A DNA stretch of 64,000 bases from Neptunicella sp048268085 (GTDB lineage Bacteria > Pseudomonadota > Gammaproteobacteria > Enterobacterales > Alteromonadaceae): assembly GCF_048268085.1 (NCBI RefSeq), contig NZ_JBLWWF010000005.1, positions 1-64,000 on the forward strand, given 5' to 3'. Below the pieces are notes generated by a model. That model was given only the letters and a program-made list of their open reading frames with translations. It was not told the origin of the DNA and searched no databases. Position 1 is the stretch's first letter. Every line of letters starts with the position of its first letter. The translations under genes were made by a program, and so were the position numbers. Shown piece by piece: positions 1 to 7,604 of this stretch.

Positions 1-23
1 TTTACTAAATATAAGATGCTCAT
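1..23 (-). CDS. Start of a fourth integron-cassette ORF (partial)
   Basis: Just inside the next cassette, after the attC core at 37-43, the minus strand shows a good ribosome-binding site (GGAGAG at 32-27). An ATG follows at 23-21, with an open frame of seven codons (MSILYLV) running off the left edge. It is too short to identify. It is called from the cassette geometry, because cassette ORFs normally begin just after the attC junction. Confidence 0.5.
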
Positions 24-36
24 TATCTCTCCAAGA

Positions 37-143
37 ATTTAACGCCCGCATAAGAAGCGGAGCAAATTGGACGAGTTTTGCGTCGTTGTTCTTTGCAAAA
101 AGTCGGCCCATTTGTGTAGTCTGACTTTATGCGATTGTTATAA
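37..143 (-). repeat. attC recombination site 1 (VCR-like)
   Basis: Read on the minus strand the site starts TTATAACAATCGCATAA and ends TTATGCGGGCGTTAAAT. The outer R''/R' cores (TTATAAC and GTTAAAT) and the inner L''/L' boxes are complementary across about 107 bp. This is the folding pattern of VCR-type attC sites. It closes the cassette carrying the ORF at 138-575, whose TAA lies inside the R'' core. Confidence 0.9.
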
Positions 144-575
144 CTCACTTACCATTTTATTAAATATATCAGGTGGATCAGGGTATATTTCTTGGCGTTT
201 ATTCGACCTTATTACCTGCCCGTATTTATTAAAAGTTAATTCAATAGTTTGATACTGAGTAAACACAACCTTAGTTGATTCGTTTGGTTTATCAGGGGAA
301 GGCATAACTCGTTCAACAGGCTGCCCCGTATCTTTCGAAGATAAGTTTATAAATGTTGCAACTAACTCCGATTGGCCTTCAATGAGCTTTGAGTAATTTA
401 ACCTGATACCGAACAGAACTAGCTTTTTAGGATCAACATCAATGTATTTGCTATCTACAAAGCTTCTGGCTTGTTCCTCAATGAGATTTTCATCCAGCTC
501 CGCTAGATTCCCAAATTCAGCAGACATTGAAAAGAACGAAACAAAAAGTAGTAAAGCAATCTTAAATCTATTCAC
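138..575 (-). CDS. Integron cassette ORF, putative secreted protein, unknown function
   Basis: The frame is open from 704, but its first ~40 codons would translate the neighbouring attC. The GTG at 575-573 is the more credible start. It gives a 145-residue protein beginning MNRFKIALLLFVSFFSMSA, a convincing signal peptide with a hydrophobic core at about residues 5-17. The mature part is acidic at first (many Glu/Asp, about residues 20-45) and then mixed alpha/beta-looking, ending IFNKMVSEL. I recognise no family. The TAA stop is supplied by the R'' core of the attC at 37-143. Expression would depend on the integron promoter or an internal one. Confidence is high that this is a cassette ORF and low for any function. 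Confidence 0.7.
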   Translation of the reverse strand: MNRFKIALLLFVSFFSMSAEFGNLAELDENLIEEQARSFVDSKYIDVDPKKLVLFGIRLNYSKLIEGQSELVATFINLSSKDTGQPVERVMPSPDKPNESTKVVFTQYQTIELTFNKYGQVIRSNKRQEIYPDPPDIFNKMVSEL

Positions 576-591
576 CAAATTTCTCTGTGAG

Positions 592-681
592 TTATAACGC
601 TCCGCTAAACGGCGAGCGTTAGCGAGTCCGGTGGAGGCCGCGGTTTTTGCGGCCAGAACAAATTTAAGCGGCTTGTTAAAT
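592..681 (-). repeat. attC recombination site 2
   Basis: Minus-strand reading begins ATTTAACAAGCCGCTTAAA and ends TTTAGCGGAGCGTTATAA, giving matching outer cores and complementary inner boxes (AGCCGCTTAAA against TTTAGCGG) over about 90 bp. The middle holds a GC-rich inverted repeat, GGCCGCAAAAACCGCGGCC. It closes the cassette with the ORF at 676-1119. Confidence 0.9.
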
Positions 682-1119
682 GGTTTTTTCAATTGTTTCG
701 CCATTTGGATTTATATATTGGATGCCACTGAATGTTTTAGATGTGCCTGACCACTTTGCTTGTACAACTACCGGAAGCTCTAAGTTATTGCTAACAACAA
801 ATGACTTTAACCTTGCTAAATCTTCAGCGTTGGGCTCGGCAATACCGTACCAAAAAGAATACCATTGATCGCCAGCGATAATATTAAAAGCCTCGGAACC
901 ATCGTAAAACCCAAAACAAGATTTGCCATTGGCAAATTTAAACTCAGATAATTCTAGTTCAATTACGTGCTCTGAGAAATCAGGGTGATTATCTGGGATT
1001 ACATGTTCAAACGCATCAAAACCCTCTTCATCGTTTTGGTAAAAACACCAACGATGAGCTTTTAAATCTTCGACGGTTATATCTTCTATTGCTTTAGGTT
1101 TGCACATTTCCTTTGCCAT
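676..1119 (-). CDS. Integron cassette ORF, hypothetical cytosolic protein
   Basis: Encodes 147 residues with no signal peptide or membrane segment. The sequence is acidic and aromatic-rich (QWYSFWYG, HRWCFYQNDEEGFDAF), suggesting a small soluble folded domain. The ATG at 1119-1117 overlaps the R' core of the neighbouring attC (1118-1124). The TAA at 678-676 lies within the R'' core of its own attC, so the ORF fills the cassette completely. A slightly later start is possible. I recognise no family. Confidence 0.7.
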   Translation of the reverse strand: MAKEMCKPKAIEDITVEDLKAHRWCFYQNDEEGFDAFEHVIPDNHPDFSEHVIELELSEFKFANGKSCFGFYDGSEAFNIIAGDQWYSFWYGIAEPNAEDLARLKSFVVSNNLELPVVVQAKWSGTSKTFSGIQYINPNGETIEKTI

Positions 1120-1220
1120 TTAACGCCGCGCTAAACGGCAAGTAGCACTTGGCTAAAATCAGCGAGGTACGAGCGCGAGCCAAGTGTTACGCGTCCGCCT
1201 TTTTAAGCGCATTGTTATAA
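1118..1220 (-). repeat. attC recombination site 3
   Basis: Minus-strand reading starts TTATAACAATGCGCTTAAAA and ends CCGTTTAGCGCGGCGTTAAAT. Outer cores (TTATAAC, GTTAAAT) and inner boxes (TGCGCTTAAA against TTTAGCGC) pair. The centre contains the inverted repeat ACACTTGGCT/AGCCAAGTG. It is about 103 bp long and closes the integrase-proximal cassette. Confidence 0.92.
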
Positions 1221-1661
1221 GCACCTTGCTTGATTGCCAAATATTGCCCCTTCATATGGCGCAAGTGTTTGTATGTAGGTTATTGAGCTAAATGCGCTTC
1301 TAGTACTGAGAAAACGTTTTGAAGGATTAATTGCTTGAAATTTGCCTACAATCCTAACCAGTTTACCTTCGTATGCATCGTTTAACCTCTTAACTTGGGC
1401 TTCAGCATTTTCACTATCATAAGCTACTACCACAGCTTCAAAGGGCTGAGAAATACCATTTTCAAAAGCGCGCGCAATGTAACTTGCTTGATCAAGGTAA
1501 AGACGACCACCTTCAAACTCAATGCTAAGCACACCTACTGTTTGAATGCATTTTCCGTCATATTTTTCAGATGACGTTAGCAAACTTACGAAAGGCACTT
1601 TTTCAACAGCAACACTAGAAAATGCTGTCATCAATAAAAATATGCTGAGAAATTTACTCAT
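1215..1661 (-). CDS. Integrase-proximal cassette ORF, putative secreted protein
   Basis: Encodes 148 residues. The N-terminus MSKFLSIFLLMTAFSSVAVEK is a typical signal peptide with likely cleavage near residue 18. The mature part opens with a segment (about residues 32-60, YDGKCIQTVGVLSIEFEGGRLYL) that looks like the first strands of a small OB-like beta barrel, as seen in exported nucleotide-binding-like domains of other cassette proteins. That resemblance is only suggestive. The protein ends with a Cys next to Leu. It is the most recently captured position in the array, since new cassettes insert at attI, and the most exposed to the integron promoter. Its stop codon lies in the attC core. 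Confidence 0.75.
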   Translation of the reverse strand: MSKFLSIFLLMTAFSSVAVEKVPFVSLLTSSEKYDGKCIQTVGVLSIEFEGGRLYLDQASYIARAFENGISQPFEAVVVAYDSENAEAQVKRLNDAYEGKLVRIVGKFQAINPSKRFLSTRSAFSSITYIQTLAPYEGAIFGNQARCL

Positions 1662-1673
1662 ATATAAAAGTGC

Positions 1674-1740
1674 TTATAACAACTTAATAGAAGGAATTAA
1701 TCCCGTATTCGTGCCGGGTGAAATTCCTTCTTTCCTGATT
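1674..1740 (-). other. attI region of the integron
   Basis: The junction between the first cassette and the integrase side is the core GTTATAA on the minus strand (1680-1674). Just outside it lies a 10-bp perfect inverted repeat, AGAAGGAATT (1689-1698) and AATTCCTTCT (1722-1731), enclosing a nested CCCG/CGGG pair. attI is assigned by position because attI sequences are not conserved between integrons. Confidence 0.6.
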
Positions 1741-1750
1741 TAGTTTTCTG

Positions 1751-1809
1751 ACCATACTCTGGATATTTAACTAAATCAATTTCTTAGATACACATCATTT
1801 ATGAGTCAA
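1751..1809 (-). promoter_or_regulatory. Candidate cassette promoter (Pc)
   Basis: Two sigma70-like pairs read toward the cassettes: TTGACT (1809-1804) with TAAGAA (1786-1781), and TTGATT (1779-1774) with TATGGT (1756-1751). Both have 17-bp spacers. Neither is strong. Position between intI and attI is what recommends them. Confidence 0.3.
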
Positions 1810-1863
1810 AAAACAAACAAGGCTTTTGACCCGCAAGTTTTTGAAAAACCCTCAAACCTAAAC

Positions 1864-1883
1864 TACTGTATATAAATACACAT
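1864..1883 (+). promoter_or_regulatory. LexA-like (SOS) box in the intI promoter
   Basis: CTGTATATAAATACAC at 1866-1881 matches the gammaproteobacterial LexA pattern CTGT-N8-ACAG except for the last base. It starts 34 bp before the intI ATG. SOS control of integron integrases through a LexA box at this place is established for Vibrio and mobile integrons. Confidence 0.75.
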
Positions 1884-1899
1884 TAATTTAGGATTAATC

Positions 1900-2865
1900 A
1901 TGGCTTCCCAATTTTTAATTTATGTCGGTGAATTTATGCTTACGCGCCGATATGCCAAACGTACCATTAGTACTTATTTGTATTGGATTAAGTTTTTTAT
2001 TTTGTTTCACCATAAACGCCATCCCAATGATATGGGTGATGCCGAGGTGGAGTCTTTCTTGAGTTATTTGGCTAATGAGCGTCATGTTGCAGTTAAAACA
2101 CAAGCAACAGCATTAAATGCCATTTGCTTTTTATACCGTCAGATCATTCGCAAGCCGTTGTCTCAAGATATGCAATTCAACCAAGCAAGAACAGCACAAA
2201 AGTTACCCGTAGTTTTAACAACTCAAGAAGTTTACCAGTTACTCTTACACATTAATCCGCAACATAAGCTGTTAGCTCAGCTAATGTATGGTAGTGGATT
2301 GCGTCTGATGGAGGCGGCACGGTTACGCGTTCAAGATATTGATTTTGATTATCTTTCCGTTATGGTTTGGCAAGGAAAAGGCAATAAAAACCGTCGCACA
2401 ACCTTAGCCACAGAAATGGTTTCGGCACTCAAAGAGCAAATGACTCAAGTGCAGCGCTATTTTGATTTTGATCTTCAAAATCCAGATTATGCCGGTGTTT
2501 GGTTACCCTACGCGTTAGCCAGAAAATATCCTGCTGCACCAAAACAACTGGGATGGCATTACCTCTTTCCTTCAAGCAGGCTCAGTATTGATCCTGAAAG
2601 TCATTTACATCGTCGTCACCATATTGACGAAACAACAGTACGCAAAGCGATTAAGTCGGCGGCTTACAAAGCCGGGATAGAAAAAAGAGTCACTTGCCAT
2701 ACCCTTAGACACAGCTTTGCGACTCATCTTTTAGAATCTGGTGCAGACATTCGCACTGTTCAAGAACAATTAGGCCATTCTGACGTTAAAACAACTCAAA
2801 TTTACACTCATGTTTTACAACGTGGTGGTAATTCGGTGATCAGTCCACTTTCCAGAATTATATAA
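1900..2865 (+). CDS. intI: Integron integrase IntI (tyrosine recombinase)
   Basis: Encodes 321 residues and catalyses attI x attC and attC x attC recombination that captures and shuffles cassettes. The N-terminal SAM-like core-binding domain covers about residues 1-90 and the catalytic domain about 105-315. Visible catalytic residues are R135 (GSGLRL), K160, H267 and R270 (TCHTLRHSFATHLL), H293 (LGHSD) and nucleophile Y302 (IYTHVL). The insertion at about residues 215-245 (LGWHYLFPSSRLSIDPES..) is the IntI-specific extra segment that separates integron integrases from XerC/XerD. The ATG follows GGATTAATC. It is divergent from the cassettes and preceded by a LexA-like box. It appears intact and potentially active. 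Confidence 0.96.
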   Translation: MASQFLIYVGEFMLTRRYAKRTISTYLYWIKFFILFHHKRHPNDMGDAEVESFLSYLANERHVAVKTQATALNAICFLYRQIIRKPLSQDMQFNQARTAQKLPVVLTTQEVYQLLLHINPQHKLLAQLMYGSGLRLMEAARLRVQDIDFDYLSVMVWQGKGNKNRRTTLATEMVSALKEQMTQVQRYFDFDLQNPDYAGVWLPYALARKYPAAPKQLGWHYLFPSSRLSIDPESHLHRRHHIDETTVRKAIKSAAYKAGIEKRVTCHTLRHSFATHLLESGADIRTVQEQLGHSDVKTTQIYTHVLQRGGNSVISPLSRII

Positions 2866-2876
2866 TCATCAGCCAA

Positions 2877-2902
2877 TAAAAAACCCGCCGAAGCGGGTTT
2901 TT
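2877..2902 (+). terminator. Rho-independent terminator after intI
   Basis: AAACCCGC-CGAA-GCGGGTTT stem-loop followed by a T run, 12 bp after the intI stop codon. The A run on the other side could also let it stop transcription coming from groEL. Confidence 0.85.
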
Positions 2903-3045
2903 TATGTTTATGCTACAAGCAAAACAAACTGCATGTATTTCACGCTGGAAAAATCAGTATTGGCAAGACGTTATAAGCGTAGTGTAGGTTTTCTTCTACA
3001 TGAGCGAAATAACAACGCCGCCAAGGCTGATTTTAACCAGTGAAA

Positions 3046-4692
3046 TTACATCATGCCGCCCATTCCACCCATACCACCCATGCCGCCCATATCAGGCATG
3101 GCTGGTGCATCTTCCTTTGGTGCATCGGCAATCATACATTCGGTGGTGATCATCAGGCTGGCAATTGAGGCAGCAAATTGCAGAGCTGAACGAGTCACTT
3201 TAGTTGGATCCAGAATACCCATTTCCAGCATGTCGCCGTAAGTATCGTTACCGGCATTGTAACCGTAGTTACCAGAACCGTTTTTCACTTCGTTGGTTAC
3301 AACAGAGGCTTCGGCACCGGCATTAGCAGCGATTTGGCGCATTGGCGCTTCCATTGCACGTAAAGCTAATTTAATACCGTGAGTTTGATCTTCGTTGTCA
3401 CCTTCCAAGCCTTGCAATTTAGACGCGGCACGTACCAGGGCAACACCACCACCAGCAACAACGCCTTCTTCAACGGCTGCACGAGTTGCATGTAATGCAT
3501 CTTCAACGCGGGCTTTTTTCTCTTTCATTTCAACTTCGGTGGCAGCACCGACTTTGATCACCGCAACACCGCCAGCTAATTTAGCCAGACGCTCTTGCAG
3601 TTTTTCTTTATCGTAATCTGAAGTAGATTCTTCGATTTGAGCACGAATTTGACCACAACGAGCTTCGATGCTGTCTTGTTCACCGGCACCATCAACGATG
3701 GTCGTGTTGTCTTTGTTGATAACAACACGTTTAGCTGTACCCAGATCTTCCAGAGTAACTTTTTCCAGTTCCAAACCGATTTCTTCAGAAATCACCGTAC
3801 CGCCAGTTAGCGTAGCGATGTCTTGTAACATGGCTTTACGACGGTCACCAAAACCTGGGGCTTTAACCGCAGCCACTTTAACGATACCGCGCATGTTGTT
3901 TACGACCAATGTTGCCAGTGCTTCACCTTCAACATCTTCGGCAATAATCAGTAATGGCTTGGACGCTTTAGCAACGGCTTCCAGAGTAGGTAGCATGTCA
4001 CGGATATTGGAGATTTTTTTATCTACCAACAGGATGAATGGGCTGTCCAGTTCTACTGTGCCATTTTCCTGATTGTTCATGAAATAAGGAGATAAGTAAC
4101 CACGGTCGAATTGCATACCTTCAACCACGTCCAATTCGTTCTGTAACGCTTGGCCTTCTTCAACGGTAATAACGCCTTCTTTACCTACTTTGTCCATTGC
4201 TTCGGCAATGATTTGACCCACTTCGGTATCAGAGTTAGCAGAGATAGTACCTACCTGAGCAATGGCTTTAGAATCGGCACATGGAGAAGACAATTCTTTT
4301 AATTCAGCAACCGCAGCAATAACCGCTTTGTCGATACCACGTTTCAGATCCATCGGGTTCATACCCGCAGCAACGGCTTTTAAACCTTCGCTAACGATAG
4401 CTTGAGCTAATACTGTTGCAGTTGTAGTTCCGTCACCGGCTTCATCATTGGCTTTGGAAGCAACTTCCTTAACCATTTGAGCGCCCATGTTTTCGAACTT
4501 GTCTTCTAATTCAATTTCTTTAGCAACTGAAACACCATCTTTAGTGATAGTAGGCGCGCCAAAAGACTTGTCTAAAACAACGTTACGACCTTTAGGACCT
4601 AGAGTAACTTTTACCGCATTGGCTAATACGTTAACACCGGCCAACATCTTGGCACGTGCGTCACCAGAAAAACGAACTTCTTTAGCTGACAT
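3046..4692 (-). CDS. groL: 60-kDa chaperonin GroEL
   Basis: Encodes 548 residues, the normal length, ending in the flexible GGM repeat tail (GGMGGMGGMGGMM). It forms the double-ring cytosolic chaperonin that folds proteins with GroES in an ATP-dependent cycle. Visible signatures are VTLGPKGRNVVLDKSFGAPTI near the N-terminus, the ATP-binding GDGTTTATVLA and the family signature AAVEEGVVAGGGVAL. It lies 49 bp downstream of groES on the minus strand in the standard groES-groEL operon, transcribed from the heat-shock promoter at 5143-5175. Nothing is unusual in the sequence. Confidence 0.99.
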   Translation of the reverse strand: MSAKEVRFSGDARAKMLAGVNVLANAVKVTLGPKGRNVVLDKSFGAPTITKDGVSVAKEIELEDKFENMGAQMVKEVASKANDEAGDGTTTATVLAQAIVSEGLKAVAAGMNPMDLKRGIDKAVIAAVAELKELSSPCADSKAIAQVGTISANSDTEVGQIIAEAMDKVGKEGVITVEEGQALQNELDVVEGMQFDRGYLSPYFMNNQENGTVELDSPFILLVDKKISNIRDMLPTLEAVAKASKPLLIIAEDVEGEALATLVVNNMRGIVKVAAVKAPGFGDRRKAMLQDIATLTGGTVISEEIGLELEKVTLEDLGTAKRVVINKDNTTIVDGAGEQDSIEARCGQIRAQIEESTSDYDKEKLQERLAKLAGGVAVIKVGAATEVEMKEKKARVEDALHATRAAVEEGVVAGGGVALVRAASKLQGLEGDNEDQTHGIKLALRAMEAPMRQIAANAGAEASVVTNEVKNGSGNYGYNAGNDTYGDMLEMGILDPTKVTRSALQFAASIASLMITTECMIADAPKEDAPAMPDMGGMGGMGGMGGMM

Positions 4693-4741
4693 AATTAATT
4701 TCCTCTTTAAATTCTGTTTCTAACTGTGGATGAAAGGGCTG

Positions 4742-5038
4742 TTATTCAACTACAGCCAAAATGTCGCTTTCACTTAAGATAAGCACTTCTTCACCATCCA
4801 ACTTCTCGGTTTTAACACCGTAGCCATCGTTGAAAATTACGATGTCGCCAATTTTTACATCAAGGGCTCTGACTTCGCCGTTATCCAATAAACGACCATT
4901 ACCCACGGCAACAACTTCTCCGCGAGTTGATTTTTCTGCGGCAGAGCCAGTTAAAACGATACCGCCAGCAGACTTAGATTCCTGCTCTTGACGCTTGATA
5001 ATTACACGATCATGTAAAGGACGGATTGCCATTTTCAA
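4742..5038 (-). CDS. groS: 10-kDa co-chaperonin GroES
   Basis: Encodes 98 residues, and the sequence MKMAIRPLHDRVIIKRQEQE is the GroES N-terminus. Most family members begin at the second visible Met-like position (MAIRPLHDRV or MNIRPL), but the ATG used here is preceded by CAGGAGATTT, a good ribosome-binding site. The mobile loop (about residues 17-35, ESKSAGGIVLTGSAAEK) and roof beta-hairpin are present. It caps the GroEL ring and is first gene of the operon. Confidence 0.98.
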   Translation of the reverse strand: MKMAIRPLHDRVIIKRQEQESKSAGGIVLTGSAAEKSTRGEVVAVGNGRLLDNGEVRALDVKIGDIVIFNDGYGVKTEKLDGEEVLILSESDILAVVE

Positions 5039-5142
5039 ATCTCCTGAAAATTCCAGTAATTTCTAGTTAATAACCCCGCGATGCGGGAATTTGATGATGT
5101 AATGGCAACATTACCAATACACCGAAAATTTGTACTGCAAGA

Positions 5143-5175
5143 CCAAATGGGGGTGTTACGGATGAACTCAAGGGG
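5143..5175 (-). promoter_or_regulatory. Sigma32 (heat-shock) promoter of groES-groEL
   Basis: Read on the minus strand, CCCTTGAG and CCCCATTT are separated by 14 bp. This is nearly the sigma32 consensus (CCCTTGAA-N13/15-CCCCATNT). It lies about 105 bp upstream of the groES start. Confidence 0.85.
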
Positions 5176-5176
5176 C

Positions 5177-5210
5177 AAACGATAAATTTTTTACAAAAAT
5201 TTTATCGTTT
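5177..5210. terminator. AT-rich inverted repeat, possible terminator
   Basis: AAACGATAAA (5177-5186) and TTTATCGTTT (5201-5210) are perfect arms, and the T and A runs between them can extend the stem. It sits 10 bp after the DUF502 stop codon and just upstream of the groES promoter, where it could insulate the two units. Confidence 0.5.
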
Positions 5211-5220
5211 GTGACATAAA

Positions 5221-5796
5221 TCAACGTTCGGGCTTATCGGCTTTAGCTCCAGCAGTGAGTGCTAAACGCATTGCTTCCTCGACGCCAATATCCAGTGGTG
5301 TGAGTTTATCGCGATGAATATAAACGGTATGCCCGCCAATTTGATAACTCAACGGGATATACACACCAATGCGATCATCGCCGGGATACAAGCGCTGACC
5401 GGTTTTTTCACCAGTAATAAAACCGATGACCCGCATATCATTACCTACATCTACCGACACCACACTTTGCATCTCGCCATCGCGGCTAAGATTAAATACG
5501 GTAATAATGTCCTGAATCGCACCATAAACCGATTTAACCAAAGGTATTTTGATCAAAAGCTTATTGCCCAATCCAATTAACCAGCGAATGCCGTAAAGGT
5601 TGATCACCAACCCCACCAACAATAAAAAGATCAGGCCGGCCAATAATCCCATCCCGGAAAAATAATATTGTGCCGGTATAACCGGTTGCAGTAATGCCTC
5701 AAGCGTTGAAACCAGCCAATAAATAAAATAGATGGTTAACCCTAACGGCAGCACGGCCATTAAGCCCTTGAGTATTAAGGTCAGTAATTTATTCAT
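5221..5796 (-). CDS. DUF502 family membrane protein
   Basis: Encodes 191 residues. Two hydrophobic segments lie near the N-terminus (about residues 8-30 and 47-68), followed by a soluble domain containing the family hallmark KIPLVKSVYGAIQDI and later GYRLYPGD-type and IPLSYQIGGHTVYI segments. This matches the DUF502 family of inner-membrane proteins, which has no firmly established biochemical role. The C-terminus is charged (KADKPER). It is upstream of groES on the same strand but separated by a hairpin and the heat-shock promoter, so probably independent. Confidence 0.85.
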   Translation of the reverse strand: MNKLLTLILKGLMAVLPLGLTIYFIYWLVSTLEALLQPVIPAQYYFSGMGLLAGLIFLLLVGLVINLYGIRWLIGLGNKLLIKIPLVKSVYGAIQDIITVFNLSRDGEMQSVVSVDVGNDMRVIGFITGEKTGQRLYPGDDRIGVYIPLSYQIGGHTVYIHRDKLTPLDIGVEEAMRLALTAGAKADKPER

Positions 5797-5906
5797 TCAG
5801 ATTTACGTCCTACATAGTTCTTCATTTTGTTGCCCCGCAAAGCGAGTCACTCGCCTTACATGTATTAGCTGTTTTACCTGTTACCACCAAATCAATAACC
5901 TTAACG

Positions 5907-6863
5907 CTAACTCCAACGCTGCAAAATTCCTAAGCCATCACGAATATAGCCAATTCGATCTGCGAGCGAAGTATCACGGGGTCGAATACCCAACTTTATT
6001 CCTACAATCGATAACGTATTGGCGTCCGCAAGGGTTAAGCATTGATGCATTTGCGACTCGGTCATTAACGAATGGGCAGCACCAAACGTGACTTTATCAG
6101 ACGGTGCCGGCGGCATGTGCGTGTCTTTCCATACCCCATATTCAGTGTCTTGATCAGAGGCGCCAGAAAACATCACACCGGACAATAATCCGTCATCTTT
6201 GGCCTGTTGAATATGCTGCAGCGCACCATCTGGATGGCGCAGTTCCAATACCGAACGCCCCCAGTTAATCACAATACCTATCGGCGTTTGAGATTGCTGG
6301 TTAACGGCTTGAAGTACCTGAATTTCGGCATCCAAACTTAAAAATCCCTTGGCTGGTGTTTGACCCGCTACCAAGGTATCGCAATGTTCAATAACCAGCT
6401 GCGCACCATGCCAATTCCAGCTAAGCATGGTGCTGAGTGAAGCTTGCAAAGCGGCAGCCGAAGCCAAGGCGTTATTTTGATTAGGGGCGGTTTGAATTTG
6501 AATCGCCTTTACCGCATTACGGCCAAGGTGAGCATTAAGTTTACCAATGGCATCACAGGCTTGTTGCATAAAAGTGAGCGCAGCTGCACGACCATTTTCA
6601 TTCTCTGATGCCAGGCCAAAATGCGGGTTTTGGCTTAAGGCATTCATAATGCCCGGTACACAGGTAAAAACATAATCCCAAGCCGGATCAATATTATCTA
6701 AAAACCATTGGTCATCATGGGGGTGCAATGATCCAACAAAAGGATGTTCCAGTCCTTTGAGTTGTTTTAAAGTTTTGAGCTGCTGGTAGTACTCGGATTC
6801 CAGAGTGGCATTCCAACCGGAAGTGTTAGGAGAGCTTGCATAAGCACCAACAAAATAAGCCAT
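5907..6863 (-). CDS. DUF4862-like protein, probable TIM-barrel
   Basis: Encodes 318 residues and starts MAYFVGAYASSPNTSGWN. The alternation of strands with motifs such as FVGSLHPHDD, QIQTAPNQ, AQLVIEHCD and IGIVINWGRS suggests an alpha/beta barrel related to xylose-isomerase-like and sugar-phosphate enzymes. I associate the N-terminus and length with DUF4862, but that assignment is from memory and moderate. The conserved acidic and His residues (HPHDD, EHCD) look like a metal site. No substrate is known. It has an independent position between DUF502 and yigZ, with no close operon partner. Confidence 0.6.
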   Translation of the reverse strand: MAYFVGAYASSPNTSGWNATLESEYYQQLKTLKQLKGLEHPFVGSLHPHDDQWFLDNIDPAWDYVFTCVPGIMNALSQNPHFGLASENENGRAAALTFMQQACDAIGKLNAHLGRNAVKAIQIQTAPNQNNALASAAALQASLSTMLSWNWHGAQLVIEHCDTLVAGQTPAKGFLSLDAEIQVLQAVNQQSQTPIGIVINWGRSVLELRHPDGALQHIQQAKDDGLLSGVMFSGASDQDTEYGVWKDTHMPPAPSDKVTFGAAHSLMTESQMHQCLTLADANTLSIVGIKLGIRPRDTSLADRIGYIRDGLGILQRWS

Positions 6864-6934
6864 GTATTAAATCCGCTTAAGATAAGTCAAACCGGCAGAT
6901 TAACACGACTAGACAGCCAAACCAGCGTCTATTT

Positions 6935-7558
6935 TTATGCTTTAGCGGGATTTTTAGCGATTTGTATATTACCCGCCGTCAGATTGACTAGTTCTGTTTT
7001 AAGAGGATCCACATCGGTATCGGCTACCGCTAATTGCAACGTGATTTGCTCGGCATATTCGGCCTGAATATCGGTCACGTCGTAACGTTCAAATAAACGG
7101 ACAATGGCACCATCATCTGCATAATCATAAATAACTTGTAACCCGGTACGACTGACTTTTTGGCTAACGGGTAACTCAGCTAATACCTGTGCGACTGCAT
7201 CCGAATAAGCGCGTTGTAATCCGCCAGTGCCTAATTTTACCCCACCAAAATAACGTACCACCGCAACCACCACATCACCTAATCCACTGTGTTGCAATAC
7301 TTTAAGCATCGGCATCCCTGCCGTACCACTAGGCTCACCGTCATCACTCATGGAACGCACCGTGGTATTCGGTGCTCCGGCAATATAGGCCCAGCATACA
7401 TGATTAGCCTGTGGATGTTGTTCGCGCAGGGAGCGAATAAACTGCTCAGCTTCTTCGCGGCTGGCCGCGTTGGCGGCAAAAGTTAAAAACTTGCTGCGTT
7501 TAATTTCTAACTCGGTTTGCCACGTTTGGGCAGGGACAGGGTAGCTTAATTTGCTCAA
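6935..7558 (-). CDS. yigZ: YigZ/IMPACT family protein
   Basis: Encodes 207 residues from a TTG start at 7558-7556, which is preceded by AAGGAAG nine bases upstream. The longer open frame from 7624 would overlap the upstream gene and adds 22 unconvincing residues. The family core is clear: EIKRSKFLTFAA, HVCWAYI, SDDGEPSGTAGMPML and VVVAVVRYFGGVKLGTGGL. The C-terminal part (about residues 140-200) is the ferredoxin-like DUF1949-type domain. Homologues include E. coli YigZ and eukaryotic IMPACT, a regulator of Gcn2. The bacterial role is not settled, though RNA or ribosome binding has been proposed. It lies 46 bp after the sigma-factor gene and may be co-transcribed with it. Confidence 0.9.
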   Translation of the reverse strand: MSKLSYPVPAQTWQTELEIKRSKFLTFAANAASREEAEQFIRSLREQHPQANHVCWAYIAGAPNTTVRSMSDDGEPSGTAGMPMLKVLQHSGLGDVVVAVVRYFGGVKLGTGGLQRAYSDAVAQVLAELPVSQKVSRTGLQVIYDYADDGAIVRLFERYDVTDIQAEYAEQITLQLAVADTDVDPLKTELVNLTAGNIQIAKNPAKA

Positions 7559-7604
7559 TATATTTAACTTCCTTACACCATCAACAGGATCAGGATTGCC
7601 ACCG

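Larger units (their letters stand above)
1..2865. mobile_element. Chromosomal integron: integrase, attI region and cassette array
   Basis: An IntI-type integrase on the plus strand is divergent from a run of small minus-strand ORFs. The ORFs are separated by VCR-like attC sites at 37-143, 592-681 and 1118-1220. This is the classical integron layout: integrase, attI beside its 5' end, and cassettes reading away from it. Three complete cassettes and the beginning of a fourth are visible, and the array continues beyond the left edge. Its total size and whether it is sedentary or mobile cannot be judged. No transposase or resistance gene is seen, which favours a sedentary chromosomal integron. 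Confidence 0.92.

Noticed and set aside
576..704. N-terminal 43-codon extension of the cassette ORF at 138-704
   Set aside because: It only translates attC sequence. The in-frame GTG at 575 gives a proper signal peptide.
1..1220. Spaced repeats at the left end considered as a CRISPR array
   Set aside because: Repeats are about 90-107 bp, differ in the middle, flank ORFs and carry attC cores. There is no short constant repeat and no cas gene.
3053..4723. Several open frames antisense to groEL
   Set aside because: Strong codon bias of groEL leaves its opposite strand open. The proteins are low-complexity shadows.
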